Assembly: GCF_023022985.1 (NCBI RefSeq)
Contig: NZ_CP095461.1
Coordinates: 868,001 to 932,000 of the forward strand
From: Arthrobacter gengyunqii
Lineage (GTDB): Bacteria > Actinomycetota > Actinomycetes > Actinomycetales > Micrococcaceae
DNA length: 64,000 nucleotides
Direction: 5' to 3'
Below the pieces are notes generated by a model. The model worked only from the letters and a program-made list of their open reading frames with translations, had not been told where the DNA came from and made no database searches. Made by a program: the position numbers and the translations under genes. Within the stretch, counting starts at the first letter, position 1; the number at the start of each line of letters is the position of its first letter. Below, in pieces: positions 1 through 8,131 of this stretch.

Positions 1-1
1 T

Positions 2-259
2 GCAGAGCACCGGGTGAAGTACCTGTCGCCGCTGACCTACCGCAATATTCCTGCCGACATTGCTGTGTGGATCAGCGCGCTCAAGGCTGCGAGCCTGACC
101 ATTGCCTACGTCATCCGGGACCCGGTCACCTCGGTGGCCTGCGCCAAGGCCGAAACCACACTGGCCTTTGTCGACGGCGGTACCGGACGGCTGATGCGGA
201 TCGCACCGGAGCAAAAAGAGCTCATCCTCCCTTACCTGGGTGCATCCGTCTTCCCTTAG
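2..259 (+). CDS. Acyl-CoA thioesterase (hotdog fold), 3' end only
   Basis: The open frame runs from the window edge to a TAG at 257-259, so the start lies upstream. The 85 visible residues include 'YLSPLTYR', 'VWISALKAASLTIAY' and 'AETTLAFVD', followed by a '...TGRLMRI.PEQKEL' tail. This is the C-terminal half pattern of YbgC/FadM-type 4-hydroxybenzoyl-CoA thioesterases of actinobacteria. The family hydrolyses acyl-CoA thioesters in the cytoplasm; the substrate cannot be inferred. The catalytic N-terminal region is outside the window. Family assignment is by recognition of the pattern, so it is moderately secure. Confidence 0.6.
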   Translation, partial: AEHRVKYLSPLTYRNIPADIAVWISALKAASLTIAYVIRDPVTSVACAKAETTLAFVDGGTGRLMRIAPEQKELILPYLGASVFP

Positions 260-439
260 CCCGGGATCCTCCCGCCCGCCTGCCTGTCGGAACCTGCGGT
301 CCCCGGCTAGCCTTTTCATATCGGCCCAGGCGGCTGCCGGCGCCACCCTCAGCTATTCAGCCCCGTTGTCCCTTCATCTCCGAGGCATCTGACGGGCCGG
401 AACCGGACGATCGGTCCCGGCCCTGCCCTGCTAAGGAGA

Positions 440-994
440 ATGACCGTGTGGTCCCACAATCTCGGAATTTCGCCCTTTGAAGCCCTCGTGGTAATCCTGT
501 CTGCGATTGGCATCTACGCCGCCTTTTTCCTCCTCATCCGGACAGCGGGGCAGCGTGCCCTGGCCAGCTGGTCAACGCTGGACAAAGCCATTGTCATTGC
601 CTTTGGCTCCGTGCTGGGACGAGTCGTGCTGGGCTATACCCCCACACTGGCCGCCGGCGTCATTGCACTGGCCACCATGCTGGCCCTTTTCCGCTTGGAA
701 GCCGTCCTGCGTCGGACCAAGCAGGGTTCCTATTTATCCAGCAAGCCCATCCTGCTCATGGTGGGTGAGGAACCCCTGGAGTCCGGGTTGCGTGCCGCCA
801 GGATTGTGGAAGACGAGTTGTATTTCAAACTGCGCCAGGCCGGTATCAGGAACTTTGCCGAAGTGGCGCTTGTCGTCCTGGAACCCACGGGCGATGTCTC
901 CGTACTGCGTCGAGGCGAGCTCATTGAACCGCGGTTGCTGCGCCGGATCACGGATCGGAGCAGTATTCCCGCTGAGTTCCTGCTCCCAAGTTGA
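440..994 (+). CDS. DUF421 (YetF-like) membrane protein
   Basis: A 184-residue protein preceded by an AAGGAG ribosome site about five bases before ATG 440. Three hydrophobic segments occupy roughly residues 13-35, 48-62 and 68-85. A soluble C-terminal domain follows (about 95-180) with 'SKPILLMVGEEPLESGLRAA' and 'ELYFKLRQAGI', which match the YetF/DUF421 family C-terminal domain. The family is widespread and is linked to spore or envelope functions in Bacilli, but no biochemical role is established. It stands alone, with about 180 bp upstream in which I see no gene and 229 bp before cspA. Family call is confident; function unknown. Confidence 0.8.
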   Translation: MTVWSHNLGISPFEALVVILSAIGIYAAFFLLIRTAGQRALASWSTLDKAIVIAFGSVLGRVVLGYTPTLAAGVIALATMLALFRLEAVLRRTKQGSYLSSKPILLMVGEEPLESGLRAARIVEDELYFKLRQAGIRNFAEVALVVLEPTGDVSVLRRGELIEPRLLRRITDRSSIPAEFLLPS

Positions 995-1068
995 GTTGGG
1001 GAGGGGTTGGGGAGGGGTGCGCAAAAGGTGCGGAATGAGGCCGGTTACCGCTTTGGTGGAAAGTGGTG

Positions 1069-1223
1069 TAGAGTCTTACTCAGTTGTTGGTTGTTGCGCA
1101 TTTTGTATTTCAAGTGGCGAAACCCAAACGGGCTAGCCGCTTTTCTGTAAAAGCGGTAAATGAACACCGCGACTGAAGCTACCCGAAAGTCGGGATCTGC
1201 TTCACTCCAGAAGGAATATTAAA
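1069..1223 (+). promoter_or_regulatory. Promoter and structured leader of first cold shock gene
   Basis: A -10-like TAGAGT lies at 1069-1074, giving an untranslated leader of about 140 nt. Three hairpins can be drawn. The first pairs AAGTGGC (1112-1118) with GCCGCTT (1136-1142), with one G-U. The second pairs GCGGT (1153-1157) with ACCGC (1166-1170). The third pairs CCCGA (1182-1186) with TCGGG (1190-1194). The same order of hairpins occurs before the second csp gene with changed sequence but kept pairing. Ribosome site is AGAAGGA at 1209-1215. A long conserved 5' UTR is typical of csp mRNAs, where it controls stability and translation in the cold; that role is inferred here. Confidence 0.6.
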
Positions 1224-1427
1224 ATGGCTACAGGTACAGTAAAATGGTTTAACTCCGAAAAGGGCTTCGGCTTCATCGAGCCCGATGACGGCAGCGCCGA
1301 CGTGTTCGCTCACTACTCCGCTATCAACTCCAATGGTTACAAGTCCCTGGACGAGAACCAGAAGGTTAGCTTTGATACCGAGCAGGGCCCCAAGGGTCCC
1401 CAGGCTACGAACATCCAGGCGCTCTAA
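1224..1427 (+). CDS. cspA: Cold shock protein, CspA family
   Basis: A 67-residue single cold shock domain (OB fold). RNP1 (K13-GFGFI-18) and RNP2 (V27-FAH-30) nucleic-acid motifs are intact, and W8 and F9 are present. The length is exactly that of bacterial Csp RNA chaperones, which melt mRNA secondary structure at low temperature. It differs from the second csp at 3677 in only four residues (N37S, K40R, D43E, T62V). It has its own promoter, long leader and strong terminator, so it is monocistronic. The twin copy suggests duplication together with the leader. Confidence 0.95.
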   Translation: MATGTVKWFNSEKGFGFIEPDDGSADVFAHYSAINSNGYKSLDENQKVSFDTEQGPKGPQATNIQAL

Positions 1428-1468
1428 TTTAGAGACTTCGGTTCAGTACTTGTACTGAATTGCCTTAC

Positions 1469-1499
1469 AAAAGCAGGACGGGTTTCCCGTCCTGCTTTT
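1469..1499 (+). terminator. Rho-independent terminator of first csp gene
   Basis: A perfect 14-bp stem AAAAGCAGGACGGG (1469-1482), loop TTT, CCCGTCCTGCTTTT (1486-1499), followed by GTGTTT. It sits 42 bp after the cspA stop and may also serve the convergent glutaminase gene. Confidence 0.9.
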
Positions 1500-1581
1500 G
1501 TGTTTAACCACCGCTTCCCACAGGGGACGCAGTATTCCGCGGCGGCGGACGCCGAACGCCCGCCGCCCTGTCTGCGGTCCG

Positions 1582-3465
1582 CTAATCCCGTGCGCGCAGG
1601 GCACTTTCGCGCAGATACTGTTCCACGCGCGTGTAGGCGTCGCGTGTGAGGGCCTTCCACAGCTCAACTGCCAAGCGGGGATTCTCTTCTTCAAGGGAGT
1701 CCATGGCGTCGGCGGTGAGGACCTTTAGCCGAACCGGCCCGGATGCCTTCACCGTTGTTTCCTGGCGTTTGTCGGTGCCAAGTGCCATCTCACCGAAGGT
1801 CATGCCCGGACCCAGAGTTGTGAGCTTGATCCGGGAACCGTCCGGCGCCGGCATGGACGTGGCGATCATTCCCGAAACAATGAAGAACACGCCGCCGAAC
1901 CGCTGCCCCACGCGGCGGACCACATCGCCGTCGTCGTAGACACGTTCTTCCATGAGGTCCTGGACCTTTTGGGCGTCCTCGGGGTCCAGCTGGTTCAGGG
2001 CCGGCGATTCCACCGGTTCCATGACATCCGGAAGCACCAGTTCGCTGCCGTAGGACGCTATGAGCTGTGTCTCGCAGTATTCGACGGCGGCGTTGCGGGT
2101 GGGGAAGGACGGGACTTCCCGGCCGCGTGCGGCCAGGTCATTGGTGACTGTTCCTTCACCGTCCACCAACACCAGTCCCAGGCGGTTCATTGCCAGCATC
2201 TCGGCGGACTCGGCGAAGAGACGAAGAGCCACTTCGGAGACTTCATCCACGCTCCTGAGATCCAGGACCACCATGTCGACGTCGTCGTCCAGGTTGGATA
2301 GCGCCCGCACCACAGACTCGGCGCCGGCAAAGAGCAGATCCCCGTTGAGTTCCAGGACCTGGGCGCGGTGGCCGTGGCTGCGCAGCACCTCAACGGCCTC
2401 GTCGGTGCGCCGGATGCCGGACGGTGCGGCAGTGATGTCATAGACGTTGCGAATCGCCGAGCGTCCGGTGCGTGCAGCACGGACAAAGTGCAGCTGCATG
2501 TCGTGGGAGATGCGCTGGCTGGTGGCAACGCCGCGGACACTGGAGCCGTGCTCGTCCAGCGGAGGGGAGTAGACGGCCAGGCCAACCTGTCCGGGCAGGA
2601 CGGCAATGGTGCCGCCGCCCACCCCGGACTTGGCCGGCATGCCCACACTGGAGAGCCAGGCTCCGGCGTCGTCGTACATCCCGCAGGTAGCCATGACGGA
2701 AAGCACCCGTTCCACGGATTCGATATCCAGCACCTGGTCGCCGGAGAGGGGGTTGCGGCCGCTGTTGGCCAGTGTGGCGGCCATCATCGCGAGGTCCAGT
2801 GCATTGACCATCACCGAGCACTGGCGGAAATAATCCTTGATGACCGGCGCCGGGTCGGACTCGATGATGTCAAAGGAACGCAGCAGGTAGGCAAGGGCGT
2901 GATTGCGGTGGCCGGACTTCAGCTCCGACCGGTAGATCCGCTCGCTCACGGACAGCTGGCGGCCGGCGAACGCCGAGTAGGTGTTAAGGATGCGCTTGAA
3001 CCGGGTGCTGCCTCCGGAGCTGCGGACCAGCGAGGTGGCAGTCAGCGCGCCGGCATTGATCATGGCATTGGCCGGCCGCCCGGTGCCTTCTGCAAGGGAG
3101 ATCTCGTTGAAGGAATCCCCGGAAGGTTCAACGTCCACCTTGGCGTCCACCGCTTCCATGCCCCTGTCGGCCAGGGCGAGCCCATAGGTGAAGGGCTTGG
3201 AGATGGACTGGATGCTGAATTCCTCCCGGGTGTCACCCACCTCGTAGACGTATCCGTCGGCCGTGGCCAGTGCAATGCCGAAGTTGTTGGGATCCACGTT
3301 CGCCATGGCGGGGATGCTGCTGTAGGGCTTGCCGTCCTTCAGCTCCGCTATTTCGGCGTGGATTCTCCGCAGGTATGACTCGATGGGGGAGGAGCTGGGG
3401 TAAGAGCCTGGAATGTGCGGGGAAGACGGGGCCGAAGCCGCAGTCGGGGAGGAAGAGGAACGCAT
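1582..3465 (-). CDS. glsA: Glutaminase fused to STAS and cyclic-nucleotide-binding-like domains
   Basis: A 627-residue protein. Residues about 30-340 are a serine-dependent beta-lactamase-like glutaminase that hydrolyses L-glutamine to glutamate and ammonia. The SxxK nucleophile motif is S87-I-S-K90, and 'NAMINAGA', 'RSELKSGHRN', 'MVNALDLA' and 'MPAKSGVGGG' match family blocks. Residues about 360-465 form a STAS domain ('VDMVVLDLRSVDEVSEVAL'). Residues about 495-610 form a cNMP-type beta roll ('RFGGVFFIVSGMI', 'LGPGMTFGEMALG'). Typical stand-alone glutaminases are about 310 residues, so the two extra domains are presumably regulatory. The gene lies between the two csp genes, divergent from the second; no partner is evident. 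Confidence 0.9.
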   Translation of the reverse strand: MRSSSSPTAASAPSSPHIPGSYPSSSPIESYLRRIHAEIAELKDGKPYSSIPAMANVDPNNFGIALATADGYVYEVGDTREEFSIQSISKPFTYGLALADRGMEAVDAKVDVEPSGDSFNEISLAEGTGRPANAMINAGALTATSLVRSSGGSTRFKRILNTYSAFAGRQLSVSERIYRSELKSGHRNHALAYLLRSFDIIESDPAPVIKDYFRQCSVMVNALDLAMMAATLANSGRNPLSGDQVLDIESVERVLSVMATCGMYDDAGAWLSSVGMPAKSGVGGGTIAVLPGQVGLAVYSPPLDEHGSSVRGVATSQRISHDMQLHFVRAARTGRSAIRNVYDITAAPSGIRRTDEAVEVLRSHGHRAQVLELNGDLLFAGAESVVRALSNLDDDVDMVVLDLRSVDEVSEVALRLFAESAEMLAMNRLGLVLVDGEGTVTNDLAARGREVPSFPTRNAAVEYCETQLIASYGSELVLPDVMEPVESPALNQLDPEDAQKVQDLMEERVYDDGDVVRRVGQRFGGVFFIVSGMIATSMPAPDGSRIKLTTLGPGMTFGEMALGTDKRQETTVKASGPVRLKVLTADAMDSLEEENPRLAVELWKALTRDAYTRVEQYLRESALRARD

Positions 3466-3520
3466 ATCTCCAGCCTAACGAGTAGTGCGCGAAGGGGGTG
3501 ACGCGCCAGAGGCCTCTGTG

Positions 3521-3676
3521 TATACTAATTTCAGTTGCAGTGTTGCGCATGTTGAAGTCCAAGCGGCGAAACCCACATCAAGGGCCAGCCGCTTTTTCTG
3601 TAAGATGCCGCGTACGGCACAGCAACGTGAAACTCCCCGAAGGTCGGGGGTGGTTTCTTTAGAAGGATGATTAAAA
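3521..3676 (+). promoter_or_regulatory. Promoter and structured leader of second cold shock gene
   Basis: A consensus -10 TATACT is at 3521-3526. The leader mirrors the one before the first csp. AAGCGGC (3561-3567) pairs with GCCGCTT (3588-3594), TGCCG (3606-3610) with CGGCA (3615-3619), and CCCCGA (3635-3640) with TCGGGG (3644-3649). Linear blocks kept in both leaders include GTTGCGCAT and GGCGAAACCCA. The start codon follows AGAAGGA at 3661-3667. Conservation of pairing with substitution argues for a functional RNA leader. Confidence 0.65.
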
Positions 3677-3880
3677 ATGGCAACAGGTACTGTGAAATGG
3701 TTCAACTCCGAAAAGGGCTTCGGCTTCATCGAGCCCGATGACGGAAGCGCCGACGTTTTCGCTCACTACTCCGCTATCAACTCGAGTGGCTACCGCTCCC
3801 TCGAAGAGAACCAGAAGGTTAGCTTCGATACAGAGCAGGGCCCCAAGGGTCCCCAGGCCGTCAACATCCAGGCCCTCTAA
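3677..3880 (+). CDS. Cold shock protein, CspA family (second copy)
   Basis: 67 residues, 63 identical to the csp at 1224, with the same RNP1 (13-18) and RNP2 (27-30) motifs. It should bind single-stranded RNA/DNA as a cold-induced chaperone. It has its own TATACT promoter, a roughly 140-nt leader and a terminator at 3923-3950. It is divergent from glsA, whose start is 56 bp from the -10 box, so the intergenic region must also hold the glsA promoter. The two copies may be expressed under different conditions given their different -10 boxes (TATACT versus TAGAGT). Confidence 0.95.
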   Translation: MATGTVKWFNSEKGFGFIEPDDGSADVFAHYSAINSSGYRSLEENQKVSFDTEQGPKGPQAVNIQAL

Positions 3881-3922
3881 ATCTAGACTTTGGGTTCCTT
3901 AGGGAATCGGCTTGAATCAGCT

Positions 3923-3950
3923 GCAGGACGGGAAGAAATTCCCGTCCTGC
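3923..3950 (+). terminator. Terminator of second csp gene
   Basis: 12-bp perfect stem GCAGGACGGGAA (3923-3934), loop GAAA, TTCCCGTCCTGC (3939-3950), followed by TTCTG. The GCAGGACGGG core is shared with the terminator of the first csp, as expected if gene, leader and terminator were duplicated together. Confidence 0.8.
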
Positions 3951-4029
3951 TTCTGCGTTAAAGCCCCGTTTCACGGGCGGACTTGGCCGAAGCGGTCCCG
4001 ATGCCCTCGGTACAACGGGACCGCTAGCC

Positions 4030-5832
4030 TTACAACTTGGTCAGCTGTCCGCCTTCCGGTGCCGGAGCCGGCTGAACCTGGGTGGCAGGCTGCGCCGGCG
4101 CATCCGGCAGCACGATTGCCCGGCGGCGCTTCTTGGTTTTCACCGACCGTCCGTAGACCAGATACATGGTTGCCCCCATGATGATCATCAGCAACACCGT
4201 GTAAACGAAGGTCAGGGCCATCGCATCGCTGATGTTCTCTCCCTGGGTGCTGTTCTTAATCACGATACCCAGCGGCTCGTACAAGGGGTGATAGAGGAAC
4301 ACTGCTGTGTCGTAGTCGTCCAACAGGCTGTTAAAGTTCAGCGCGGTGATGGCCGCCGCCGTTGGCAGCACGATCGGCAGCAGGACCCTCCGGAACGTAT
4401 ACAGCGACTTGGCCCCAAGTATCGCCGACGCATCTTCCAGGCTGTCGCTGATCGAGTAGAAGGCAGCCTTGAGCATGCGAAGCGTGAACGGGATCTTGAT
4501 GATGATGTAGGCGGCCAGCAGCACCCAGACCGTCCCGGTGAGCACCTGACCGCCAATGAACACTGAAGGCCGGTCGAAGGTCATGATCAGGCCCAGCGCA
4601 ATCAGCGTGGAGGGCAGGATCCAGGGGATATGCAGGAGGTATTCAGCCACGGCGGTCACCGGGTTTCGGAACTTCTGCACCATCCGGGCCACGAACAGGA
4701 GACCCGCGACGACGACGACGGCCGCCACGGCGCTGTAGATGACGCTGACCGCGAAGGGCCGGAAGGCAGACTCATCGGTGAAGACGGTGATGTAGTTGTC
4801 GAACGTGAACCGGTCCAGCGACAACGTGGCCGAGGAGATGCTGGCGGTGTCCGTGAAGGAGAAGACAACGATCAGCAGGATGGGCAGGGAATACACGAGA
4901 AACAAGGCGTACGCGGCGATGTGAACCAGCACATTGGCCACCGGATTTTCGATCTTCTGCTTCTTCATGCCGGCGGAAACCTTGGACACGGAGAAGTAGG
5001 TGCCGCCGCGTTCCACACGGCTCATGATGGCGAGCATCACCACGGTGGCCAGCCCCAGGATCAGGGCGAGAAGTGCGGCGATGTCCCGGGAGGTGGAGGT
5101 GCCGGAGAAGGTCAGGATCATCGGGCTGATGGTCTGGAAATTCTCCCCTCCCAGCACCTGGGGTGCCGTCAACGCACTGAGGCCGCCCAGGAACACCAGG
5201 ATGGTGATGGCGAAAAGCATGGGCCGCATCATGGGCAGCACAATGCGCCACAGAATCCGCAGGGTGGAGGCTCCCATGTTCCGGGCAGCTTCAATGGTTT
5301 GGTAATCCACCTTGTTCAGGGCCGAGGAAAGGAACAGCATGTGGTTTGAGGTCGTGGAGAACGTCATGACGAAAACCACGGCAAAGAACCCGCTGAACCA
5401 TGCCGGATTCATATCGGGAAACCAGTCCAGGAGCAGATTGGTGACAAAGCCGTTCTGGCCATAGATGAACTTGTACCCGGCGACCAGGACAATGCCCCCG
5501 TAAATCAGGGTGGTGGCGTAGCCGAGCCACAGAATCCGTGAACCCACAATGTCGAAATACTGGGTGACCAAGACAATGAAAATGCCCACGGCGTTGACTG
5601 TCACGGACAGGACAATGGCCAGGATAAAGCTGTTGGCCAAGCTCTTCATGGCCCGGTCCGAGCTCAGCAGTTTCTCGACGGCACGCCCCGAGAACTCTCC
5701 CCTGGGAAAGAAGGTCTCGGTTAGCAGATTGATGTTGGGGAGGATCAGGAACGTACTGATGAACCAGACCAGCACAATGGAGGTGACAACCACCAGCGGG
5801 GAACGCCACATGCTCTTGACGGAAGTCTTCAT
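4030..5832 (-). CDS. ABC importer permease, fused double-domain (iron/phosphonate type)
   Basis: 600 residues with two homologous binding-protein-dependent permease halves, about 12 membrane segments in all. Each half carries an EAA-type loop: 'TIEAARNMGASTLRILWRI' in the first and 'LEDASAILGAKSLYTFRRV' in the second. This FbpB-like tandem architecture is typical of importers for Fe(III), thiamine or 2-aminoethylphosphonate. It ends in a Pro/Ala-rich cytoplasmic tail. It is last in a three-gene operon (binding protein, ATPase, permease), separated from the ATPase gene by 10 bp. Substrate cannot be read from sequence; family is clear. Confidence 0.85.
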   Translation of the reverse strand: MKTSVKSMWRSPLVVVTSIVLVWFISTFLILPNINLLTETFFPRGEFSGRAVEKLLSSDRAMKSLANSFILAIVLSVTVNAVGIFIVLVTQYFDIVGSRILWLGYATTLIYGGIVLVAGYKFIYGQNGFVTNLLLDWFPDMNPAWFSGFFAVVFVMTFSTTSNHMLFLSSALNKVDYQTIEAARNMGASTLRILWRIVLPMMRPMLFAITILVFLGGLSALTAPQVLGGENFQTISPMILTFSGTSTSRDIAALLALILGLATVVMLAIMSRVERGGTYFSVSKVSAGMKKQKIENPVANVLVHIAAYALFLVYSLPILLIVVFSFTDTASISSATLSLDRFTFDNYITVFTDESAFRPFAVSVIYSAVAAVVVVAGLLFVARMVQKFRNPVTAVAEYLLHIPWILPSTLIALGLIMTFDRPSVFIGGQVLTGTVWVLLAAYIIIKIPFTLRMLKAAFYSISDSLEDASAILGAKSLYTFRRVLLPIVLPTAAAITALNFNSLLDDYDTAVFLYHPLYEPLGIVIKNSTQGENISDAMALTFVYTVLLMIIMGATMYLVYGRSVKTKKRRRAIVLPDAPAQPATQVQPAPAPEGGQLTKL

Positions 5833-5842
5833 CCCGGGCCGC

Positions 5843-6856
5843 CTAATACTGCAGAACGTTGGCTGGATTGATAAACACGTCCACGCTGTCTCCCACGTCC
5901 ATCCGGGTCAGGCCGTTCTCCGTCACCAGGGCCTTGATCCGGTTGTGGCCGGCATCGACCGTGTAGCGGCTGTGCATGCCGTGGTAGCTGCGGGAAGAGA
6001 CCACGCCGTTGACCTTCACAGATCCAGGGCCCGCCGTGAGCGGGTCAAGGGACACCTTTTCCACCCGCAGATATGAGCTCTTCCCCGGGTCCAATGCGGC
6101 GGGGGAGTGTTCATTGAGCCGGCGGACCAGTTCCTCATCCAGAACATTGATGTCGCCGATGAAGTTGCAGACAAACTCCGTGGCGGACCGTTCGTAGATT
6201 TCTGCCGGCGGTCCCACATGTTCCACCACGCCCTTGTTGAACACCGCAATGCGGTCGGACATGGTGAGCGCTTCGTCCTGGTCATGGGTGACATACACGG
6301 TGGTGATGCCGAACTGGCTCTGCAGGTCTTTGAGCTGTCCGCGCAGCTGCACCCGCAGCTTCGCATCCAGGTTGGACAACGGCTCATCCAACAGCAGGAT
6401 CTTCGGCTTGAGCACCAGGGCGCGGGCAATGGCCACCCGTTGCTGCTGCCCGCCGGAAAGCTCTGCAACATTCTTTTGCAGCTGCTCGTCGCTAAGTTCC
6501 ATCTGGCCTGCGATCTCGGCCACGAGCCGCGCAGTATCGGACTTGGAATCCTTTCGGACCTTGAGCCCAAAGGCAATGTTTTCCCAGACATTCATGCTGG
6601 GGAACAGTGCGTAATTCTGGAAGACCATGCCAATGCTGCGCTTGTCGCTGGAGAGGTGGGTAACCCGCTTGCCGTCGACGAAGACGTCTCCGGCACTGGG
6701 ACTGATAAAGCCCGCGAGAGTGCGCAGGGCTGTCGTCTTCCCGCATCCTGAAGGACCCAGGAGGGTGAAGAACTCACCCTCCTGGATTTCAAGATCCAGT
6801 TTCGGGATGGCGACAAAATCGTCGAACGAAACCTCAATGTTGTCGTACCGGATCAT
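5843..6856 (-). CDS. ABC importer ATPase (Fe/spermidine/AEP type)
   Basis: 337 residues from ATG 6856, chosen because an AGGAAA ribosome site precedes it and the family begins 'MIRYDNIEVSF'. An upstream in-frame start would overlap the binding-protein gene. Walker A 'GPSGCGKTT' is near residue 35, the signature is 'LSGGQQQRVAIARAL', and Walker B 'ILLLDEPLSNLD' follows, with a C-terminal TOBE-like segment. It powers the adjacent fused permease and binding protein. The order SBP-ATPase-permease on the minus strand indicates one transcript. Confidence 0.88.
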   Translation of the reverse strand: MIRYDNIEVSFDDFVAIPKLDLEIQEGEFFTLLGPSGCGKTTALRTLAGFISPSAGDVFVDGKRVTHLSSDKRSIGMVFQNYALFPSMNVWENIAFGLKVRKDSKSDTARLVAEIAGQMELSDEQLQKNVAELSGGQQQRVAIARALVLKPKILLLDEPLSNLDAKLRVQLRGQLKDLQSQFGITTVYVTHDQDEALTMSDRIAVFNKGVVEHVGPPAEIYERSATEFVCNFIGDINVLDEELVRRLNEHSPAALDPGKSSYLRVEKVSLDPLTAGPGSVKVNGVVSSRSYHGMHSRYTVDAGHNRIKALVTENGLTRMDVGDSVDVFINPANVLQY

Positions 6857-6870
6857 TTTGTTGTTTCCTG

Positions 6871-7920
6871 TCAGGGCATGTATTCGAGTTCGATCTTTTC
6901 CACCCACTGGGAGATGTTGTCCCGGATAAAGAGCCAGTCCAGCTCCTGCGGCGGAATGGACTCATAGGCCGCCAGGACCTCGGGGTCCGTCATCTCCAGG
7001 GCCTTCTGGTTAGCGGGCAGGCTGGCGAACTCCGCAGCGAACGCGCCCTGGGTTTCCCCGCTGCCAAACCAGTTGATGAAGCGCTCCGCCTCGTCCTGCT
7101 TGTCCGTGCCCTTGATGACTCCCACCTGTTCCACGGCATAGGGGACGCCAATCTCCGGCTCCATGACGCCCGCCGTGACGCCGTACTGCGCCTCGCGGGC
7201 GGGGATGCCGCTGATGGTCATCTGGCCCATATCCACGGTGCCGGCCGCCATGCGGGCAAACAGGTCTTCGCCTTCCACCGCCTTGGAACCGTTTTCAAAG
7301 TAACCCTGGACCTGCTCCCAGCCTTCATCGGAAATGCCCAGGTCTCCTGACTCGTCCTGGTAACGGGTCAGGATGCTCGCCATGATGATCTGCTGCGTGG
7401 CTCCGGCCAGGGTGCTGACGGATTCGTAGCGGCCCTTGTACTGCTCGTCGGTCCAGAGATCAGTCCAATCGGAGGGGGCATCCCCTTCGGCAATGGCGTC
7501 GGTGTTGTAAGCCAGGACAATGCCCTGCTGTACGAGCGGCCAGAAAGTCTCGCCGTCACCGAGGCTTTCGTCCACGTCGCCGGACCACTCCGGGGTGTAC
7601 GGCTCCAGCAGGTCTTCAGCTTTGATTTGTTCGAAGTACATGTTGTTCAGCCCGAAAACGAGGTCGGCAACGGGATTGCCTCCCTCGGCGATGATGCGGT
7701 TTGTCAGGTCACCGCCGCCGAGTCCCACAATTTCGATGTTGAAACCGGCGTCCGTCGCCTGCGCCTCGAGCCAGTCACCTTTGCCGTCCGAGTTGGAGTT
7801 GGTGTAAATCACGAGCGTGGCGCCCTCGGAACCGCCCTCGTTGCTGGAATCCGTTGAACCGCCGCATCCGGTGAGCAGCAGCGCCGCTGCCAGTCCGGCT
7901 CCGATAAATTGTCTACGCAC
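6871..7920 (-). CDS. ABC importer substrate-binding lipoprotein (Fe/AEP type)
   Basis: 349 residues from GTG 7920, selected because AAAGGA precedes it and the product then begins with a clean lipoprotein signal ('RRQFIGAGLAAALLLTGC'; lipidated Cys near 19). The body resembles periplasmic-binding fold class II proteins of the Fe(III)/2-aminoethylphosphonate family (COG1840-like): 'ATLVIYTNSNSDGKGDWLEA', 'GNPVADLVFGLNN', 'DEAERFINW'. It is first gene of the operon with the ATPase 14 bp downstream. The divergent 211-bp region to the next transporter contains ATGTAGGACAA (8054-8064). Substrate uncertain. Confidence 0.85.
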   Translation of the reverse strand: MRRQFIGAGLAAALLLTGCGGSTDSSNEGGSEGATLVIYTNSNSDGKGDWLEAQATDAGFNIEIVGLGGGDLTNRIIAEGGNPVADLVFGLNNMYFEQIKAEDLLEPYTPEWSGDVDESLGDGETFWPLVQQGIVLAYNTDAIAEGDAPSDWTDLWTDEQYKGRYESVSTLAGATQQIIMASILTRYQDESGDLGISDEGWEQVQGYFENGSKAVEGEDLFARMAAGTVDMGQMTISGIPAREAQYGVTAGVMEPEIGVPYAVEQVGVIKGTDKQDEAERFINWFGSGETQGAFAAEFASLPANQKALEMTDPEVLAAYESIPPQELDWLFIRDNISQWVEKIELEYMP

Positions 7921-8131
7921 GTCTTCGTGTCCTTTCAATGCCCCGGCCCGGCGCCGCGATTGCCCGAACCTATCCGCAATGGCGCTGACAGGCAATGACC
8001 GGCACGGCCAGTCGCGCATCAATTTCCGCTCTGTTCCTGCACGCGTTCATACTATGTAGGACAACCTTTGGCGCGGACGCATTGTCCGCAGCCGCGCGGC
8101 ACAGCCCGCCCCACCGATGGAGATCAAAAAG

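Noticed and set aside
2368..3378. 336-codon plus-strand frame inside glsA
   Set aside because: Shadow of the glutaminase domain; product is Gly/Ala/His-rich without family features.
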